Numbered from the stretch's first letter, positions 44,516 through 53,742 are shown. The stretch: DNA of 59,090 bases from Azospirillaceae bacterium (GCA_031291675.1 JARLIO010000093.1:1-59090), one strand, 5' to 3'. Numbers and translations are program-made. The notes: a model not told the origin generated them from the letters alone.

Positions 44516-44798
44516 GGGTCAGGTCTGCGCCAGGTCTGTATTTTTCGTCCGCGGCTGCCCGGGGTGGCTTGATCAGGTCCAGCCGGCGTTCGATCCGGTC
44601 GAGGCGATCGTCCGTCCGGTCGGTGCGCGCGGCGGTATTCGCGTAATGACGCCTTTCGGTCGCGGCCAAATTGCCCTCGGCAATCTCCAGCGCGGTCAGC
44701 CGCCGGCCATGATCACGCGGCGCATCCATCATCTGATCGATCTTGCCATCCATGCGCCGCAGATGGACCCGGGTGAGGTTGTCGATCTCGTCGTCCAT
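44505..44798 (-). CDS. Small coiled-coil protein related to 36149-36412
   Basis: A 97-aa charged helical protein. Its C-terminal segment ([14 protein letters not shown]) is almost the same as that of the coiled-coil protein at 36149-36412, followed by a short basic tail. It begins 4 bp after the upstream DUF1640-like gene and its stop overlaps the end of tsaD on the other strand by 11 bp. Function unknown; the tight linkage suggests it works with the membrane-anchored coiled-coil neighbour. Confidence 0.55.
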   Translation of the reverse strand: MDDEIDNLTRVHLRRMDGKIDQMMDAPRDHGRRLTALEIAEGNLAATERRHYANTAARTDRTDDRLDRIERRLDLIKPPRAAADEKYRPGADLTLRP

Positions 44799-44802
44799 GG
44801 GA

Positions 44803-45069
44803 TCAGTGCAGCAGCTTCATGGCCGCGACGATGATGGTCGTCTGTGCGATGATGGCGCCAAACAGCCATTTGACGACATCGGTCTTTACCTCGGCGATCT
44901 TCAGTTCGAGGCGATGCTCGACAGCAGCCAAATCGGCTTTCAGTTCGGACTTCGTCTCGGTCAAGTCCGTCTTGCTTGCGGCCTGGCCATCCGTGAACTC
45001 CCCCAGAGCCTCGACCTGCTGACGGGTGAAACCGGCATCCTGAAGTTTGAAGGCGGCAGTGGTGCCCAT
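44803..45069 (-). CDS. Coiled-coil protein with C-terminal TM helix (DUF1640/CCDC90-like)
   Basis: An 88-aa protein with the DUF1640-like layout: a short helix (AFKLQDAGFTRQQVEALGEF), a coiled coil with alternating K/E/L (TDLTETKSELKADLAAVEHRLELKIAE split over heptads) and one C-terminal membrane helix (LFGAIIAQTTIIVAAMKLL). Family members are short membrane-tethered coiled coils, related to mitochondrial CCDC90/MCUR1 (family knowledge), and often lie near phage or TA genes. It is followed after 4 bp by another coiled-coil gene. An overlapping frame at 44961-45197 begins with a good GAGGT ribosome site and could be a frameshifted N-terminal extension. Confidence 0.7.
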   Translation of the reverse strand: MGTTAAFKLQDAGFTRQQVEALGEFTDGQAASKTDLTETKSELKADLAAVEHRLELKIAEVKTDVVKWLFGAIIAQTTIIVAAMKLLH

Positions 45070-45671
45070 CGGCCCGGCTCCATTTCCCCGCTGTCATCCT
45101 TGGCAGCGACTCGCGCCGGGGCGGGCTCAATCCGGCGGAGGATGTCGAAAGCCTTTTCGTTCGCAGTCTGTGGTGCACGCGGATCGGCAGCGGCCATGGC
45201 GACCTCAGTGAATGAACAGCCTCAGGAAGGTGGCGCGGAGATGACAAGGCTTTCCGGTTCGTCAGGCATTGATCTGCTCCATCGTCATTGGGGAATGATA
45301 GCCCAAACGGATCGGGGCGTCGAATCGGGCGGCCGTTTCTGATCGCCAACGCCCGATGCCGACGCGCGCCCGGGGGACCTCAAAGACGCTGAAACCGGCA
45401 CCATTCGTGATAACATCGGCCGGGTATTCGCCATTCTCCGGCGTTGGCCGATCTCAGCGGCGACAGCGCGGCTGTTTTGCCAAAGTTTCTTGAGGCCATC
45501 AGGCTTTCCGGGGGCTTATTTTCGGGGTGATCTCATGGCCTTTATTCAGCGCAAACCGCGCTCCACGATGTGGGGTGGAACCCGATCCTTCAAGGAAGGC
45601 GCCGCCGAGCACCCGACCCTCTCTGGGCTTCAGGGCCCGGTGTTGACCCCGGCGTTGGAGGGTCATCGGGG
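45070..45671. other. Intergenic region before gpsA
   Basis: The left part (to 45197) carries a minus-strand frame with a good GAGGT start signal that runs into the DUF1640-like gene in another frame. The right part contains a 46-codon plus-strand frame (45535-45675) whose TGA overlaps the gpsA ATG; it could be a coupled leader peptide, but its composition is not protein-like. No RNA gene or clear promoter is visible. Confidence 0.45.
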
Positions 45672-46673
45672 ATGAGCGGCGCTCAGCGCGTCGCCATCGT
45701 TGGCGGCGGGGCCTGGGGCACCGCACTGGCCCAGTGCTGCCGTCGAGCCGGCCGGGACGCGGTGATCTGGGCCCGGCGCCCGGAGACGATTGTGGCCATC
45801 AACCGCGACCACGGCAATCCAGACTGCCTGCCGGGAATCGCGCTGGATCCGGCAATCACGGCAACCGACGATCTGGCGGCCCTCGCTCCCTGTGGCGTGG
45901 TACTGCTGGTCACGCCGGCGCAATCGACCCGGACCCTGTGCCGCCAGTTGGCGGCGATATTGCGGCCCACGGTTCCCCTGGTCATCTGCGCCAAGGGCAT
46001 CGAGCGGACCACCGGTTCGCTGCTGACCGCGGTCGTGGCCGCCGAGCTGCCGTCCAACCCGGTCGCCGTGCTCTCAGGGCCCAGCTTTGCCATCGAAGTC
46101 GCCCGCGGCCTCCCCACCGCCGTGACCCTGGCCTGTGCTGATGAGGCCATCGCGACGACCCTGCTGGAAACCCTGGGCAGCCGGTCGTTCCGCCCTTACG
46201 GGTCGGATGACGTCATCGGCGTCCAGATCGGCGGCGCGGTCAAGAATGTCCTGGCGATCGCCTGCGGCATCGTGCAGGGCCGGCATCTGGGCGATAGCGC
46301 CCGCGCCGCCCTGATCACCCGCGGCCTGGCGGAAATGGCGCGGCTGGGGATAATACTGGGCGCCCGGACGGAAACACTGATGGGGCTGTCCGGACTGGGC
46401 GACCTCACGCTGACCTGTACCAGTACGCAATCGCGCAACATGTCACTGGGGGCCGCGCTGGGCGCCGGCACCCCGCTGTCGGGTATCCTTGCGGCACGGC
46501 ACGGCGTCACCGAAGGCGTCCACACCGCCGCGGCGCTGGTTGAACTGGCGGAAAAACACGGGGTCGAAATGCCGATCGCCACGACCGTCGACAGCATTCT
46601 CAAACAGGACGCCGATATCGACGCCGCGATTGCCGCGCTGCTGAACCGGCCGTTCAAGGCGGAACGCTGGTAG
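45672..46673 (+). CDS. gpsA: NAD(P)-dependent glycerol-3-phosphate dehydrogenase
   Basis: A 333-aa GpsA. The Rossmann motif VAIVGGGAWGTALAQ is at residues ~7-21, the catalytic-domain signature CAKGIE at ~113-118, SGPSFAIEVARGLPTAVTLA at ~139-158, and IGGAVKNVLAIACGI (catalytic Lys) at ~191-205, followed by GLSGLGDLTLTCTS. It reduces dihydroxyacetone phosphate to sn-glycerol-3-phosphate for phospholipid synthesis. ATG 45672 (MSGAQRVAI) gives the normal length; an upstream frame adds non-family residues. Confidence 0.97.
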   Translation: MSGAQRVAIVGGGAWGTALAQCCRRAGRDAVIWARRPETIVAINRDHGNPDCLPGIALDPAITATDDLAALAPCGVVLLVTPAQSTRTLCRQLAAILRPTVPLVICAKGIERTTGSLLTAVVAAELPSNPVAVLSGPSFAIEVARGLPTAVTLACADEAIATTLLETLGSRSFRPYGSDDVIGVQIGGAVKNVLAIACGIVQGRHLGDSARAALITRGLAEMARLGIILGARTETLMGLSGLGDLTLTCTSTQSRNMSLGAALGAGTPLSGILAARHGVTEGVHTAAALVELAEKHGVEMPIATTVDSILKQDADIDAAIAALLNRPFKAERW

Positions 46674-46812
46674 AGGCGACGCCCGACGGTTTTTCACGCC
46701 ATGGCGCCAGCGGGACATCCGCAACCAGCTTGACGATGCCGACCCGGCATGTACAGATCCCGGGCCCGAATGGAAATCCCGCGGTCCGGTCACCGCGAAA
46801 TCGAGAGACGAA

Positions 46813-47559
46813 ATGGACGCTGCCGCGCTGTATATCGAGTTGCTTAAAAAGATCCTGATGAATGAGATCTATTTCGAGCATGAGGCCTCGATGCATTTCG
46901 AGGGCGACGAGACCGCACGGCGCGAGGCGCGACGTCAGGGCCGGGACGTTCCCGGTTTCGCCTTGACCATGGTCGGACGGTTGCGCCTCGACAATCTTCA
47001 CGCCTGCCTCGAACGCGCGCTCGGCGATCAGGTCCCCGGCGATGTCATGGAGGCCGGGACCTGGCGCGGTGGCGCGTCGATCCTGATGCGCGGCATTCTC
47101 AAGGCCCATGGCGTCACCGAACGGACCGTCTGGGTCGCCGACAGCTTCGAGGGGCTGCCGCCACCCGATATCGAGAAATTCCCGGCCGACGCCGACAGTG
47201 TCCTGCACCAGCAAGCCGAGCTGGCGGTGTCCCTGGCCCAGGTGCAGGGCAATTTCGCCCGCTTCGACCTGCTCGACGACCAGGTGCGCTTCATCAAGGG
47301 TTTCTTCTCCGACACGCTGCCGACCGCACCCGTCGGTCCCCTGGCGGTCCTGCGCCTTGATGGTGATATGTATGAATCGACTTTCGTCAGTCTGAACGCC
47401 CTTTATGACAAGGTCTCTTCCGGGGGGTTCGTGATCATTGACGACTACAATTGCTACGCCAGTTGCCGTCAGGCTGTGGCGGATTTCGCGCGGATGCGCG
47501 GCTTGCAGTTCGATATCGAGGTGATCGACTGGACCGGCGCCTTTTGGCGCAAGGCCTGA
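46813..47559 (+). CDS. TylF/MycF-family O-methyltransferase
   Basis: A 248-aa class I methyltransferase of the TylF (macrocin O-methyltransferase) family: GDVMEAGTWRGGASILMRG (residues ~78-96, SAM loop), VWVADSFEGLPPPD (~109-122), GFFSDTLP (~163-170), LAVLRLDGDMYEST (~178-191, with the metal-binding Asp residues) and GFVIIDDYNCY (~207-217). Members methylate sugars of macrolides or cell-surface glycans in a Mg-dependent way. The next gene is another methyltransferase 47 bp downstream, hinting at a small glycan or metabolite-modification cluster. The substrate is unknown. Confidence 0.93.
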   Translation: MDAAALYIELLKKILMNEIYFEHEASMHFEGDETARREARRQGRDVPGFALTMVGRLRLDNLHACLERALGDQVPGDVMEAGTWRGGASILMRGILKAHGVTERTVWVADSFEGLPPPDIEKFPADADSVLHQQAELAVSLAQVQGNFARFDLLDDQVRFIKGFFSDTLPTAPVGPLAVLRLDGDMYESTFVSLNALYDKVSSGGFVIIDDYNCYASCRQAVADFARMRGLQFDIEVIDWTGAFWRKA

Positions 47560-47606
47560 CCCTTCAGCCGGAGCTGTCACGCCCCCCTCTCACGCAGGAG
47601 CCATCA

Positions 47607-48365
47607 ATGAACGACCACAACGGTGCCGTGCGCTATAATCGCGAACTGTCGCTTGATGACGCCGATCCCTTGGCGCGCTTTGCCAAACGGATCACACCGG
47701 CGGCGACCGTTCTCGACCTGGGCTGTGGCCCCGGGGTGCTGGGCCGGTTCACGACCGCGCTGAAACCCTGCGTTTTCGACGCCGTCGAAGGCGACCCTGC
47801 CGCGGCCGCGGTGGCGCAACCGCACTACCGCGACATCGTCAATGCCGATCTGCAAACCGCGGATCTGGCCCGCGCGCTGCCGGATCGGCGGTATGATTTC
47901 ATCGTGCTGGCCGACGTCCTGGAACATCTGGAGGCACCGGGCCGATTGCTGCGCCGGTTGCCGCCGCTGCTGAACCCGGACGGCCGGTTGCTGATTTCGA
48001 TCCCGAATGTCGGTTACGCCGGTCTGGTCAGCGAGTTGCTGGCGGGCCGGTTCGAGTATCGCAGCTGCGGGCTGATCGATCGCACCCATGTCCGCTTTTT
48101 CACCCGCGCGTCGCTTTACCGTTTCCTCGCGCTCAACGGCTTTGCCATTGCCGCCGAGGATGTGATCGTCAAACAGCCGGCCGAGACCGAATTCGGAACC
48201 GCGGCACTTGACGCGCTGGCCCCCGCCGTGCGTGCGGCGCTTCTGGCCGCCCCGGACGCCATGACCTTCCAGTTTCTCGTTGAGGCCATCCCGGCCGGCG
48301 CGCCGGCAGAAACCGGTGATCTGTCCCAGGCCCTGATCCAGGGTAATCTGCCGTCGCCGGTCTGA
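47607..48365 (+). CDS. SAM-dependent methyltransferase (Methyltransf_23-like)
   Basis: A 252-aa methyltransferase with VLDLGCGPGVLGRF (residues ~32-45), FDAVEGDPAAAAVA (~54-67), YDFIVLADVLEHLEAPGRLL (~95-114) and GRLLISIPNVGYAGLVSELLAGRF (~126-149), the pattern of ubiquinone/glycan-type methyltransferases. ATG 47607 follows an AGGAG element. A longer frame from 47451 overlaps the TylF gene and is not used. Substrate unknown. Confidence 0.92.
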   Translation: MNDHNGAVRYNRELSLDDADPLARFAKRITPAATVLDLGCGPGVLGRFTTALKPCVFDAVEGDPAAAAVAQPHYRDIVNADLQTADLARALPDRRYDFIVLADVLEHLEAPGRLLRRLPPLLNPDGRLLISIPNVGYAGLVSELLAGRFEYRSCGLIDRTHVRFFTRASLYRFLALNGFAIAAEDVIVKQPAETEFGTAALDALAPAVRAALLAAPDAMTFQFLVEAIPAGAPAETGDLSQALIQGNLPSPV

Positions 48366-48457
48366 GCGATCGGTCTTTCGCGGCGTCGCCAATTTCGCTA
48401 AGTTCGGCTTCGGGATCGCGCCCATCCGATGCCGCCGGCCGACAAGGAGAGTCCGTG

Positions 48458-48745
48458 ATGCTGTTTCATATCCTGTGCCTGGACAAGCCCGACTCCGCGG
48501 CGATCCGGAGCGCAAACCGCGCGGCGCATCTGGCCTATCTTGAGCGCAGTGCTGACACGATCTTTGCCGCGGGCCCCCTGCTGAGCGATGATGGCAGCGC
48601 GATGATCGGCAGCGTCCTGATCGTCGAGCAGCCCGATCGCGCCGCGCTCGACGCCTTCTGCGCCGCCGACCCTTACGCCCAGGCCGGCCTGTTCGCATCG
48701 GTCACGATCCGGCCCTGGCGCCGCGTATTCCCCAAAGCGGTCTGA
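48458..48745 (+). CDS. YciI-family protein
   Basis: A 95-aa YciI-like ferredoxin-fold protein: LFHILCLDKPDSAAIRSANRAAHLAYL, then TIFAAGPLLSDDGSAMIGSVLIV, and ADPYAQAGLF with the conserved Asp-Pro-Tyr of the family. These proteins are small dimeric enzymes or sensors of unsettled function. Both GTG 48455 and ATG 48458 follow AAGGAGA; ATG is preferred. The EVE gene follows after 6 bp, the usual neighbour in the gpsA region of alphaproteobacteria. Confidence 0.93.
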   Translation: MLFHILCLDKPDSAAIRSANRAAHLAYLERSADTIFAAGPLLSDDGSAMIGSVLIVEQPDRAALDAFCAADPYAQAGLFASVTIRPWRRVFPKAV

Positions 48746-48751
48746 TCGGAC

Positions 48752-49186
48752 ATGGCATACTGGCTGGTCAAATCGGAGCCCGTCAAATATAGCTGGGACC
48801 ATATGGTTGAGGATGGCGTGACCTTCTGGAATGGGGTTCGCAACCATCAGGCATCGAATAATCTCAAGGCGATGCGGCTGGGCGACCGGGCGTTTTTTTA
48901 TCATTCGAATGAGGGACTGGCGATCGTCGGTATTGTCGAGATCGTTCGGGAATACTACCCCGATCCCAGCGATGACACCGCCCGGTTCGGCATGGTCGAT
49001 GTCCGTGCCCTTGAGGCCATGCCGGCCCCGGTAACACTGAAGATGATCAAGAGCCATCCGGCGCTGAGCGAGATGGCGCTGGTGCGTCAGTCCCGGCTTT
49101 CGGTATCGCCGGTCAATGAACATCAATGGTTGGAGATCTGCCGGCTGGGAGGCCTGACGACGGCCGCCGAACCCGGCCCAGGCTGA
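48752..49186 (+). CDS. EVE domain-containing protein
   Basis: A 144-aa single EVE domain (PUA-like fold): MAYWLVKSEPVKYSWDHM at the N-terminus, VTFWNGVRNHQASNNLKAMRLGDRAFFYHSN (residues ~24-54) and AIVGIVEIVREYYPD. EVE proteins bind modified bases in DNA or RNA (family knowledge), and appear both in housekeeping and in modification-sensing restriction contexts. Here the context (YciI, gpsA, tsaD) is the conserved housekeeping one rather than defence. Confidence 0.95.
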   Translation: MAYWLVKSEPVKYSWDHMVEDGVTFWNGVRNHQASNNLKAMRLGDRAFFYHSNEGLAIVGIVEIVREYYPDPSDDTARFGMVDVRALEAMPAPVTLKMIKSHPALSEMALVRQSRLSVSPVNEHQWLEICRLGGLTTAAEPGPG

Positions 49187-49205
49187 TCCCCCGAGGGGAG
49201 CACGG

Positions 49206-50102
49206 ATGATGGCAATGGCGACCTTGAAACATCTTCGGACCGCGGCGCTCGATATCGCCTATGAGGAGAGCGGCGCGCCCGACGGGATCCCGGTGGTGCT
49301 GCTGCACGGCTTTCCCTATGACGTCCGCGCCTATGACGATGTCGTCCCGCCCCTGGTCGCCGCGGGATACCGCACTCTTGTGCCCTATCTGCGCGGTTTT
49401 GGCCCGACCCGCCTGATTGCGGCGACGGCGATGAAAACGGGCCAGCAGGCGGCCCTGGCCGACGATCTGTTGGGCTTTCTGGATGGGCTCGCGCTGCCCG
49501 GCGCGGTGCTGGCTGGCTATGATTGGGGTGGCCGGGCCGCCTGCATCGTCGCGGCGCTGTGGCCCGAGCGGGTTCGGGGCCTGGTCTCGGTCGGTGGCTA
49601 CAATCTCCAGGACATTGCCGGCTCGGTGGTGCCCCTGGCGCCGGAACAGGAACACCGGTTCTGGTACCAATATTACTTTCACGGCGAACGCGGGCGCGCC
49701 GGCCTGACCGCAAATCGTCACGCCCTGTGCCGGCTGCTGTGGACGCTGTGGTCGCCTGGCTGGGCGTTTACCGAGGCGACCTATGCCGCCACCGCGGCTT
49801 CCTTTGACAATCCCGACTTCGTCGACGTCGTGATCCATTCCTATCGGCACCGGTTCGGCTATGCCGCCGGGGACCCCGATCTGGCGGATATCGAGCACCG
49901 AGTGGCGGCCCAGCCGGCCATCGCCGTCCCCACGGTGGTGCTGGATGGGGACGATGATGGTGTCGGCCCGGCGGAGATGTCAGCCGAAGACGGGCGCCAC
50001 TTCACCGGCCGGTATCGGCGCGAGGTCATCGCGGGCGCTGGACACAATCTGCCCCAGGAAGCCCCTGACGCCGTGGTCAAAGCGATCTGCTCCCTGTTGT
50101 AG
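49206..50102 (+). CDS. Alpha/beta hydrolase (epoxide hydrolase/dehalogenase-like)
   Basis: A 298-aa alpha/beta hydrolase. The oxyanion motif LLHGFPYDVRAYD is at residues ~29-41 and the nucleophile elbow GYDWGGRAA (Asp nucleophile) at ~106-114. A cap region (~135-210) contains FWYQYYFHGERGR. The acid lies near VLDGDDDGV and the base His in AGAGHNLPQEAP (~279-290). An Asp nucleophile points to epoxide-hydrolase or dehalogenase chemistry rather than esterase. The start follows GAGGGGAG; three nearby ATGs are possible. It closes the gpsA-to-EVE plus-strand run. Confidence 0.9.
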   Translation: MMAMATLKHLRTAALDIAYEESGAPDGIPVVLLHGFPYDVRAYDDVVPPLVAAGYRTLVPYLRGFGPTRLIAATAMKTGQQAALADDLLGFLDGLALPGAVLAGYDWGGRAACIVAALWPERVRGLVSVGGYNLQDIAGSVVPLAPEQEHRFWYQYYFHGERGRAGLTANRHALCRLLWTLWSPGWAFTEATYAATAASFDNPDFVDVVIHSYRHRFGYAAGDPDLADIEHRVAAQPAIAVPTVVLDGDDDGVGPAEMSAEDGRHFTGRYRREVIAGAGHNLPQEAPDAVVKAICSLL

Positions 50103-50147
50103 CCCGGTTCTTGTTGTCTACCGGGTTGTCCGCCGGGCGCGACGCGG

Positions 50148-50402
50148 TCAGTGAAATTCCGCGATCGTTGCGGCAACATCGCGGGCGGATCGTAACACCC
50201 GGTCAGCGATACTCCGCACCTCAAGCGCCGCATCAAGGTCGCTCAGTCCCGGCTGCGTTCGGCAATTCAACGTTGAATCGATCGCGACCAGGCTCGTGCG
50301 ATTGATCAGGGTAATCAGACTGGCAATCGATGCCACCCTGCCACTCTCCGGCGCTGAACCGTCGTCGTCACTGGGACCCATCGTGCTGACGTCTTTGGCC
50401 AT
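50148..50402 (-). CDS. Small hypothetical protein
   Basis: An 84-aa protein with no recognised domain. It has an acidic N-terminus and two amphipathic helical stretches (SIASLITLINRTS and VRSIADRVLRSARDVAATIAEF). ATG 50402 is preceded by GGGGAAAGG, a strong ribosome site, and a candidate promoter lies at 50514-50543, which supports it being a real gene. Function unknown. Confidence 0.5.
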   Translation of the reverse strand: MAKDVSTMGPSDDDGSAPESGRVASIASLITLINRTSLVAIDSTLNCRTQPGLSDLDAALEVRSIADRVLRSARDVAATIAEFH

Positions 50403-50836
50403 CGTGCCTTTCCCCAAGGGTCATCTACCGGACGAGAGACCCTGTCATCACCAAAACCGGAGATTGCCGGCCTTGGCGAATCAATTCGTCCCGGACTTCT
50501 TTTCATGTAAGCTATAATAATATGGAAATGAATCGATTACCAAATGGTAAATCCGCGTCTCTTTGATCAAGGACCGGTGACGATCGCGGCGCGGGCCGGC
50601 GCGACCTGGTGGTCCGGGCACTGGTCACTGGTCATACCGCTTTGACGATCGCGACCGCCGCCCGGCCCCCGCGCCGATGGCAGATCCCTAGACAACCCTG
50701 TGTATTGTGGTTGCCCCCGCTGGTGGGTTAGACTGTGTCAAAACTGCCGATGGCGCGGGCGAACCCGCTCTGAAAGTCCGATGCCAAAACGACTTCCACG
50801 CCAAGACACAAGAAACCCAGGGGGAAATGCAAGCCC
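50403..50836. other. Divergent intergenic region upstream of acsA
   Basis: A 434-bp gap. The part around 50505-50550 is markedly AT-rich and holds a minus-strand promoter. The right part, near 50700-50830, must hold the acsA promoter but has no clear consensus. An AGGGGGAAA stretch ~9 bp before the acsA ATG is its ribosome site. No gene is seen. Confidence 0.5.
50514..50543 (-). promoter_or_regulatory. Candidate promoter with overlapping palindrome
   Basis: On the minus strand -35 TTGGTA (50538-50543) and -10 TATTAT (50514-50519) are 18 bp apart. The -35 lies inside a TTACCA-AA-TGGTAA palindrome (50537-50550) that could be an operator. It would drive the small minus-strand gene ending at 50148. 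Confidence 0.45.
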
Positions 50837-52777
50837 ATGAGCGCACCCAATGTCTTTCCCGTTCCCGAGGCCATCGCGAAATCGGCTTACGTCGATGCCG
50901 ACCGCTACCAGCAACTTTATCACCAGTCAGTGACGGATCCTGAGGGTTTCTGGGGGGAGCACGGCAAGCGGATCGACTGGATCAAGCCGTTCACGCAGGT
51001 CCGCGACGTCAGTTTTACCGGGAATGTTCACATTCGCTGGTTTTACGATGGCACGCTCAACGTTTCTTATAATTGCATCGACCGTCATCTGAAGGACAAA
51101 GCCGACCAGGTCGCGATCCTTTGGGAGGGCGACAGCCCGAGCGAGAGCAAGGCCATCACCTACCGTGACCTTCACGAACAGGTGTGCCGGCTGGCCAACG
51201 TCCTGAAGGCGCATGGCGTCAAGAAAGGCGACCGCGTCTGCATTTATCTGCCGATGATCCCCGAGGCCGCCTACGCCATGCTGGCCGCCGCGCGTATCGG
51301 CGCGGTCCATACCGTCGTTTTCGGTGGCTTTTCGCCGGAAAGCCTCAAGGACCGGATCGTCGACAGCGACGCCCATATCCTGATCACGGCCGATGAGGGG
51401 CTGCGCGGCGGCCGGCGCGTCGGGTTGAAGGTCAACGCCGACCAGGCGTTGCAGCACGCCCCCGGCGTCACGTCGGTGCTGGTGGTCAAGCGCACCGGTG
51501 GCACCGTGCCCTGGACCGAAGGCCGCGACCATTGGTACCATGAAGAGGTTGCCGCGGCTTCGCCGGACAGCCCGATCGAAGAGATGTCGGCCGAGGATCC
51601 GCTTTTCATCCTCTATACCTCGGGTTCGACCGGAAAACCCAAGGGCGCCTTGCACAGCGCCGCCGGATATCTGGTGTACACGTCGCTGACCCACAGCCTC
51701 GTCTTCGACTACAAGCCGGGCGAGGTCTATTGGTGCACCGCCGATGTCGGCTGGGTCACCGGCCACAGCTATATCGTCTATGGACCGCTGGCCAATGGTG
51801 CGACCACACTGATGTTCGAAGGGGTGCCCAACTATCCCGACGTGTCGCGCTTCTGGCAGATCGTCGACAAGCATCAGGTCAATATCTTCTACACGGCACC
51901 GACCGCGATCCGGTCGCTGATGCGTGAAGGCGAGGAACCGGTTCGGCGCACCAGCCGCGCCAGCCTGCGCATTCTGGGTTCCGTGGGCGAGCCGATCAAT
52001 CCGGAGGCCTGGCTGTGGTACCACCGAGTCGTCGGCGACGGGCGCTGCCCGATTGTCGACACCTGGTGGCAGACCGAAACCGGCGGCATCCTGATTTCGC
52101 CGCTGCCCGGGGCGACGCCCTTGAAGCCGGGTTCGGCGACCCTGCCGTTCTTCGGCGTCAAGCCAGTTATCGTCGACAGCGACAACAAGGTCCTGACCGG
52201 CGCCTGCGAAGGCAATCTGTGCATCGACGACAGCTGGCCCGGCCAGATGCGCACGATCTTCGGCGATCATCCCCGGTTCATCCAGACCTATTTCAGCACC
52301 TTCCCCGGCCGCTATTTCACCGGTGACGGCAGTCGCCGCGACGAGGATGGCTATTACTGGATCACCGGGCGCGTCGACGATGTCATCAATGTCTCCGGAC
52401 ATCGCATGGGCACGGCCGAGGTCGAGAGCGCCCTGGTGGCCCACCCCAAGGTCGCGGAGGCCGCGGTGGTCGGCTATCCGCATGATCTGAAGGGTCAGGG
52501 GATCTACGCCTACGTCACGCTCAACGCGGACGAGCGTCCCAGCGAAGAGCTGCGCAAGGAGCTGGTGGCCTGGGTCCGCAAGGAGATCGGCCCGATCGCG
52601 ACCCCCGACCTGATCCAATGGGCGCCCGGTTTGCCCAAGACCCGGTCGGGCAAGATCATGCGCCGGATTCTGCGCAAAATCGCCGCCAACGAGTATGACG
52701 CCCTGGGCGATACCTCAACCCTGGCGGATCCCACCGTCGTCACCGAACTGGTGGAAAACCGCATGAACCGCGCCTGA
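50837..52777 (+). CDS. acsA: Acetyl-CoA synthetase (AMP-forming)
   Basis: A 646-aa acetate-CoA ligase of normal length. Features are the N-terminal ACAS domain ([22 protein letters not shown], split around residues 25-50), the P-loop [11 protein letters not shown] at ~259-269, the acetate-pocket region [16 protein letters not shown] (~307-322), WWQTETGG (~410-417), the hinge [13 protein letters not shown] (~511-523) and the C-terminal [14 protein letters not shown] with the catalytic, acetylatable Lys (~605). It makes acetyl-CoA from acetate, ATP and CoA. It stands alone, ending at a strong hairpin. Confidence 0.98.
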   Translation: MSAPNVFPVPEAIAKSAYVDADRYQQLYHQSVTDPEGFWGEHGKRIDWIKPFTQVRDVSFTGNVHIRWFYDGTLNVSYNCIDRHLKDKADQVAILWEGDSPSESKAITYRDLHEQVCRLANVLKAHGVKKGDRVCIYLPMIPEAAYAMLAAARIGAVHTVVFGGFSPESLKDRIVDSDAHILITADEGLRGGRRVGLKVNADQALQHAPGVTSVLVVKRTGGTVPWTEGRDHWYHEEVAAASPDSPIEEMSAEDPLFILYTSGSTGKPKGALHSAAGYLVYTSLTHSLVFDYKPGEVYWCTADVGWVTGHSYIVYGPLANGATTLMFEGVPNYPDVSRFWQIVDKHQVNIFYTAPTAIRSLMREGEEPVRRTSRASLRILGSVGEPINPEAWLWYHRVVGDGRCPIVDTWWQTETGGILISPLPGATPLKPGSATLPFFGVKPVIVDSDNKVLTGACEGNLCIDDSWPGQMRTIFGDHPRFIQTYFSTFPGRYFTGDGSRRDEDGYYWITGRVDDVINVSGHRMGTAEVESALVAHPKVAEAAVVGYPHDLKGQGIYAYVTLNADERPSEELRKELVAWVRKEIGPIATPDLIQWAPGLPKTRSGKIMRRILRKIAANEYDALGDTSTLADPTVVTELVENRMNRA

Positions 52778-52816
52778 TCCGCCCGCCCCGGATCCGCTGA
52801 TCCCGCGCACCGCCAA

Positions 52817-52845
52817 CCGCCACCGGAATGCCGATCCGGTGGCGG
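52817..52845. terminator. Bidirectional hairpin between acsA and a convergent gene
   Basis: A perfect 11-bp inverted repeat, CCGCCACCGGA (52817-52827) and its complement (52835-52845), with a 7-nt loop, lies between converging genes. There is no T-run on either side, but its position and stability suggest transcription termination. Confidence 0.6.
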
Positions 52846-52861
52846 CCTGCGGGCGCAGGGC

Positions 52862-53416
52862 TCAACCGGGCGAACCGCTGTCCGAGTCGGTATGCCGGGG
52901 CAACACGGCAAAACCGTCCGGAAACAGTTGTTTGGCCACGTCGGCAACGAGGAAGCGGAAGCCGGCGTCGCCGGGCGTGACGCTCCCGACCATCCGCGAC
53001 GTCGCCATCATCAGCGTCTGCCGGTCCGCGCAGAACACGCCGGTAAGATGGGTCGTCTTCATCATGTCATTGAACGCCGGGGGCGTGATGTCGAGGCCCT
53101 TGCCGGGGACGTCCTGAGCGCACAAAGGCGTGCCGTCGAACCGATCCTGGGCGTGAAACACCAGAATCATGCGGTAATGGACCGCGGCGCGGAAGGTGCT
53201 GTCGTGGGTGAAGTTCACCGACCGGTCGGTCAAAGGCACCGGCAAGGCATCAATGACGATCTTCTCGTCGCCGGCACTGCTGATGCCAAGCACCACGGCG
53301 GTGAACCCGGCGCCATCGGGCACCCCCGCCGCGGCGGCCGGCGCCACCATCATCGTGCCGGCGACCAGCCCGAGCACCAGGGTTCCGGCGCGGCGACGTA
53401 ATCCTTCAAGCTTCAT
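52862..53416 (-). CDS. Exported hypothetical protein
   Basis: A 184-aa protein with a clear signal peptide (KLEGLRRRAGTLVLGLVAG followed by a small-residue cleavage region ending APAAAAG, residues 1-31). The mature part contains two cysteines (in PLCAQDV and VFCADRQ) that may form a disulphide. No family is recognised. ATG 53416 is chosen because it puts the signal peptide at the N-terminus; a longer frame to 53545 would mask it. Probably periplasmic. Confidence 0.7.
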   Translation of the reverse strand: MKLEGLRRRAGTLVLGLVAGTMMVAPAAAAGVPDGAGFTAVVLGISSAGDEKIVIDALPVPLTDRSVNFTHDSTFRAAVHYRMILVFHAQDRFDGTPLCAQDVPGKGLDITPPAFNDMMKTTHLTGVFCADRQTLMMATSRMVGSVTPGDAGFRFLVADVAKQLFPDGFAVLPRHTDSDSGSPG

Positions 53417-53511
53417 ATCGGTTCCTGCCTGTGTTCCGGCCGCAATGCCGGCCCGTGCGTGAAATTTTGCCCGCGGTGCCAGGCTGAAAACCGGAGTCCT
53501 CAGGGCCCCGC

Positions 53512-53742
53512 TCAGAAGTCGGTGCAGCGCCCACCGCCTTCCCAATCGCCATAACGCGTCGGTTCCGGTCCGCGCGGCCCGCCGATTTCCCCGGGCATCT
53601 GCGCCGGCGCTTTCGGTTGCGGCGGTTCCTGCGACACCCGGTCTGGTTCTGCCGCCGGGGCTGGCTGTTTTGGCGTCACCGCCGCGGCAGCGGTGGCGGG
53701 TACCGCGATGGCGGCGGACAGGGGGGAATCCAACTGGGTCAT
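53512..53742 (-). CDS. DUF1674 protein, SDHAF4-like succinate dehydrogenase assembly factor
   Basis: A 76-aa protein whose last ~25 residues (GEIGGPRGPEPTRYGDWEGGGRCTDF) carry the DUF1674 signature RYGDWExxGRCxDF; the N-terminal part is low-complexity Ala/Pro. Eukaryotic SDHAF4 with the same motif protects and matures the flavinylated SdhA subunit (family knowledge). In bacteria it is usually encoded away from the sdh operon, as here. A longer upstream frame overlapping lysS is not used. Confidence 0.88.
   Translation of the reverse strand: MTQLDSPLSAAIAVPATAAAAVTPKQPAPAAEPDRVSQEPPQPKAPAQMPGEIGGPRGPEPTRYGDWEGGGRCTDF

Noticed and set aside
48752-49186. EVE-domain protein as part of a modification-sensing defence system
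   Set aside because: Its neighbours are the conserved housekeeping set tsaD-gpsA-YciI; nothing nearby is a restriction component.
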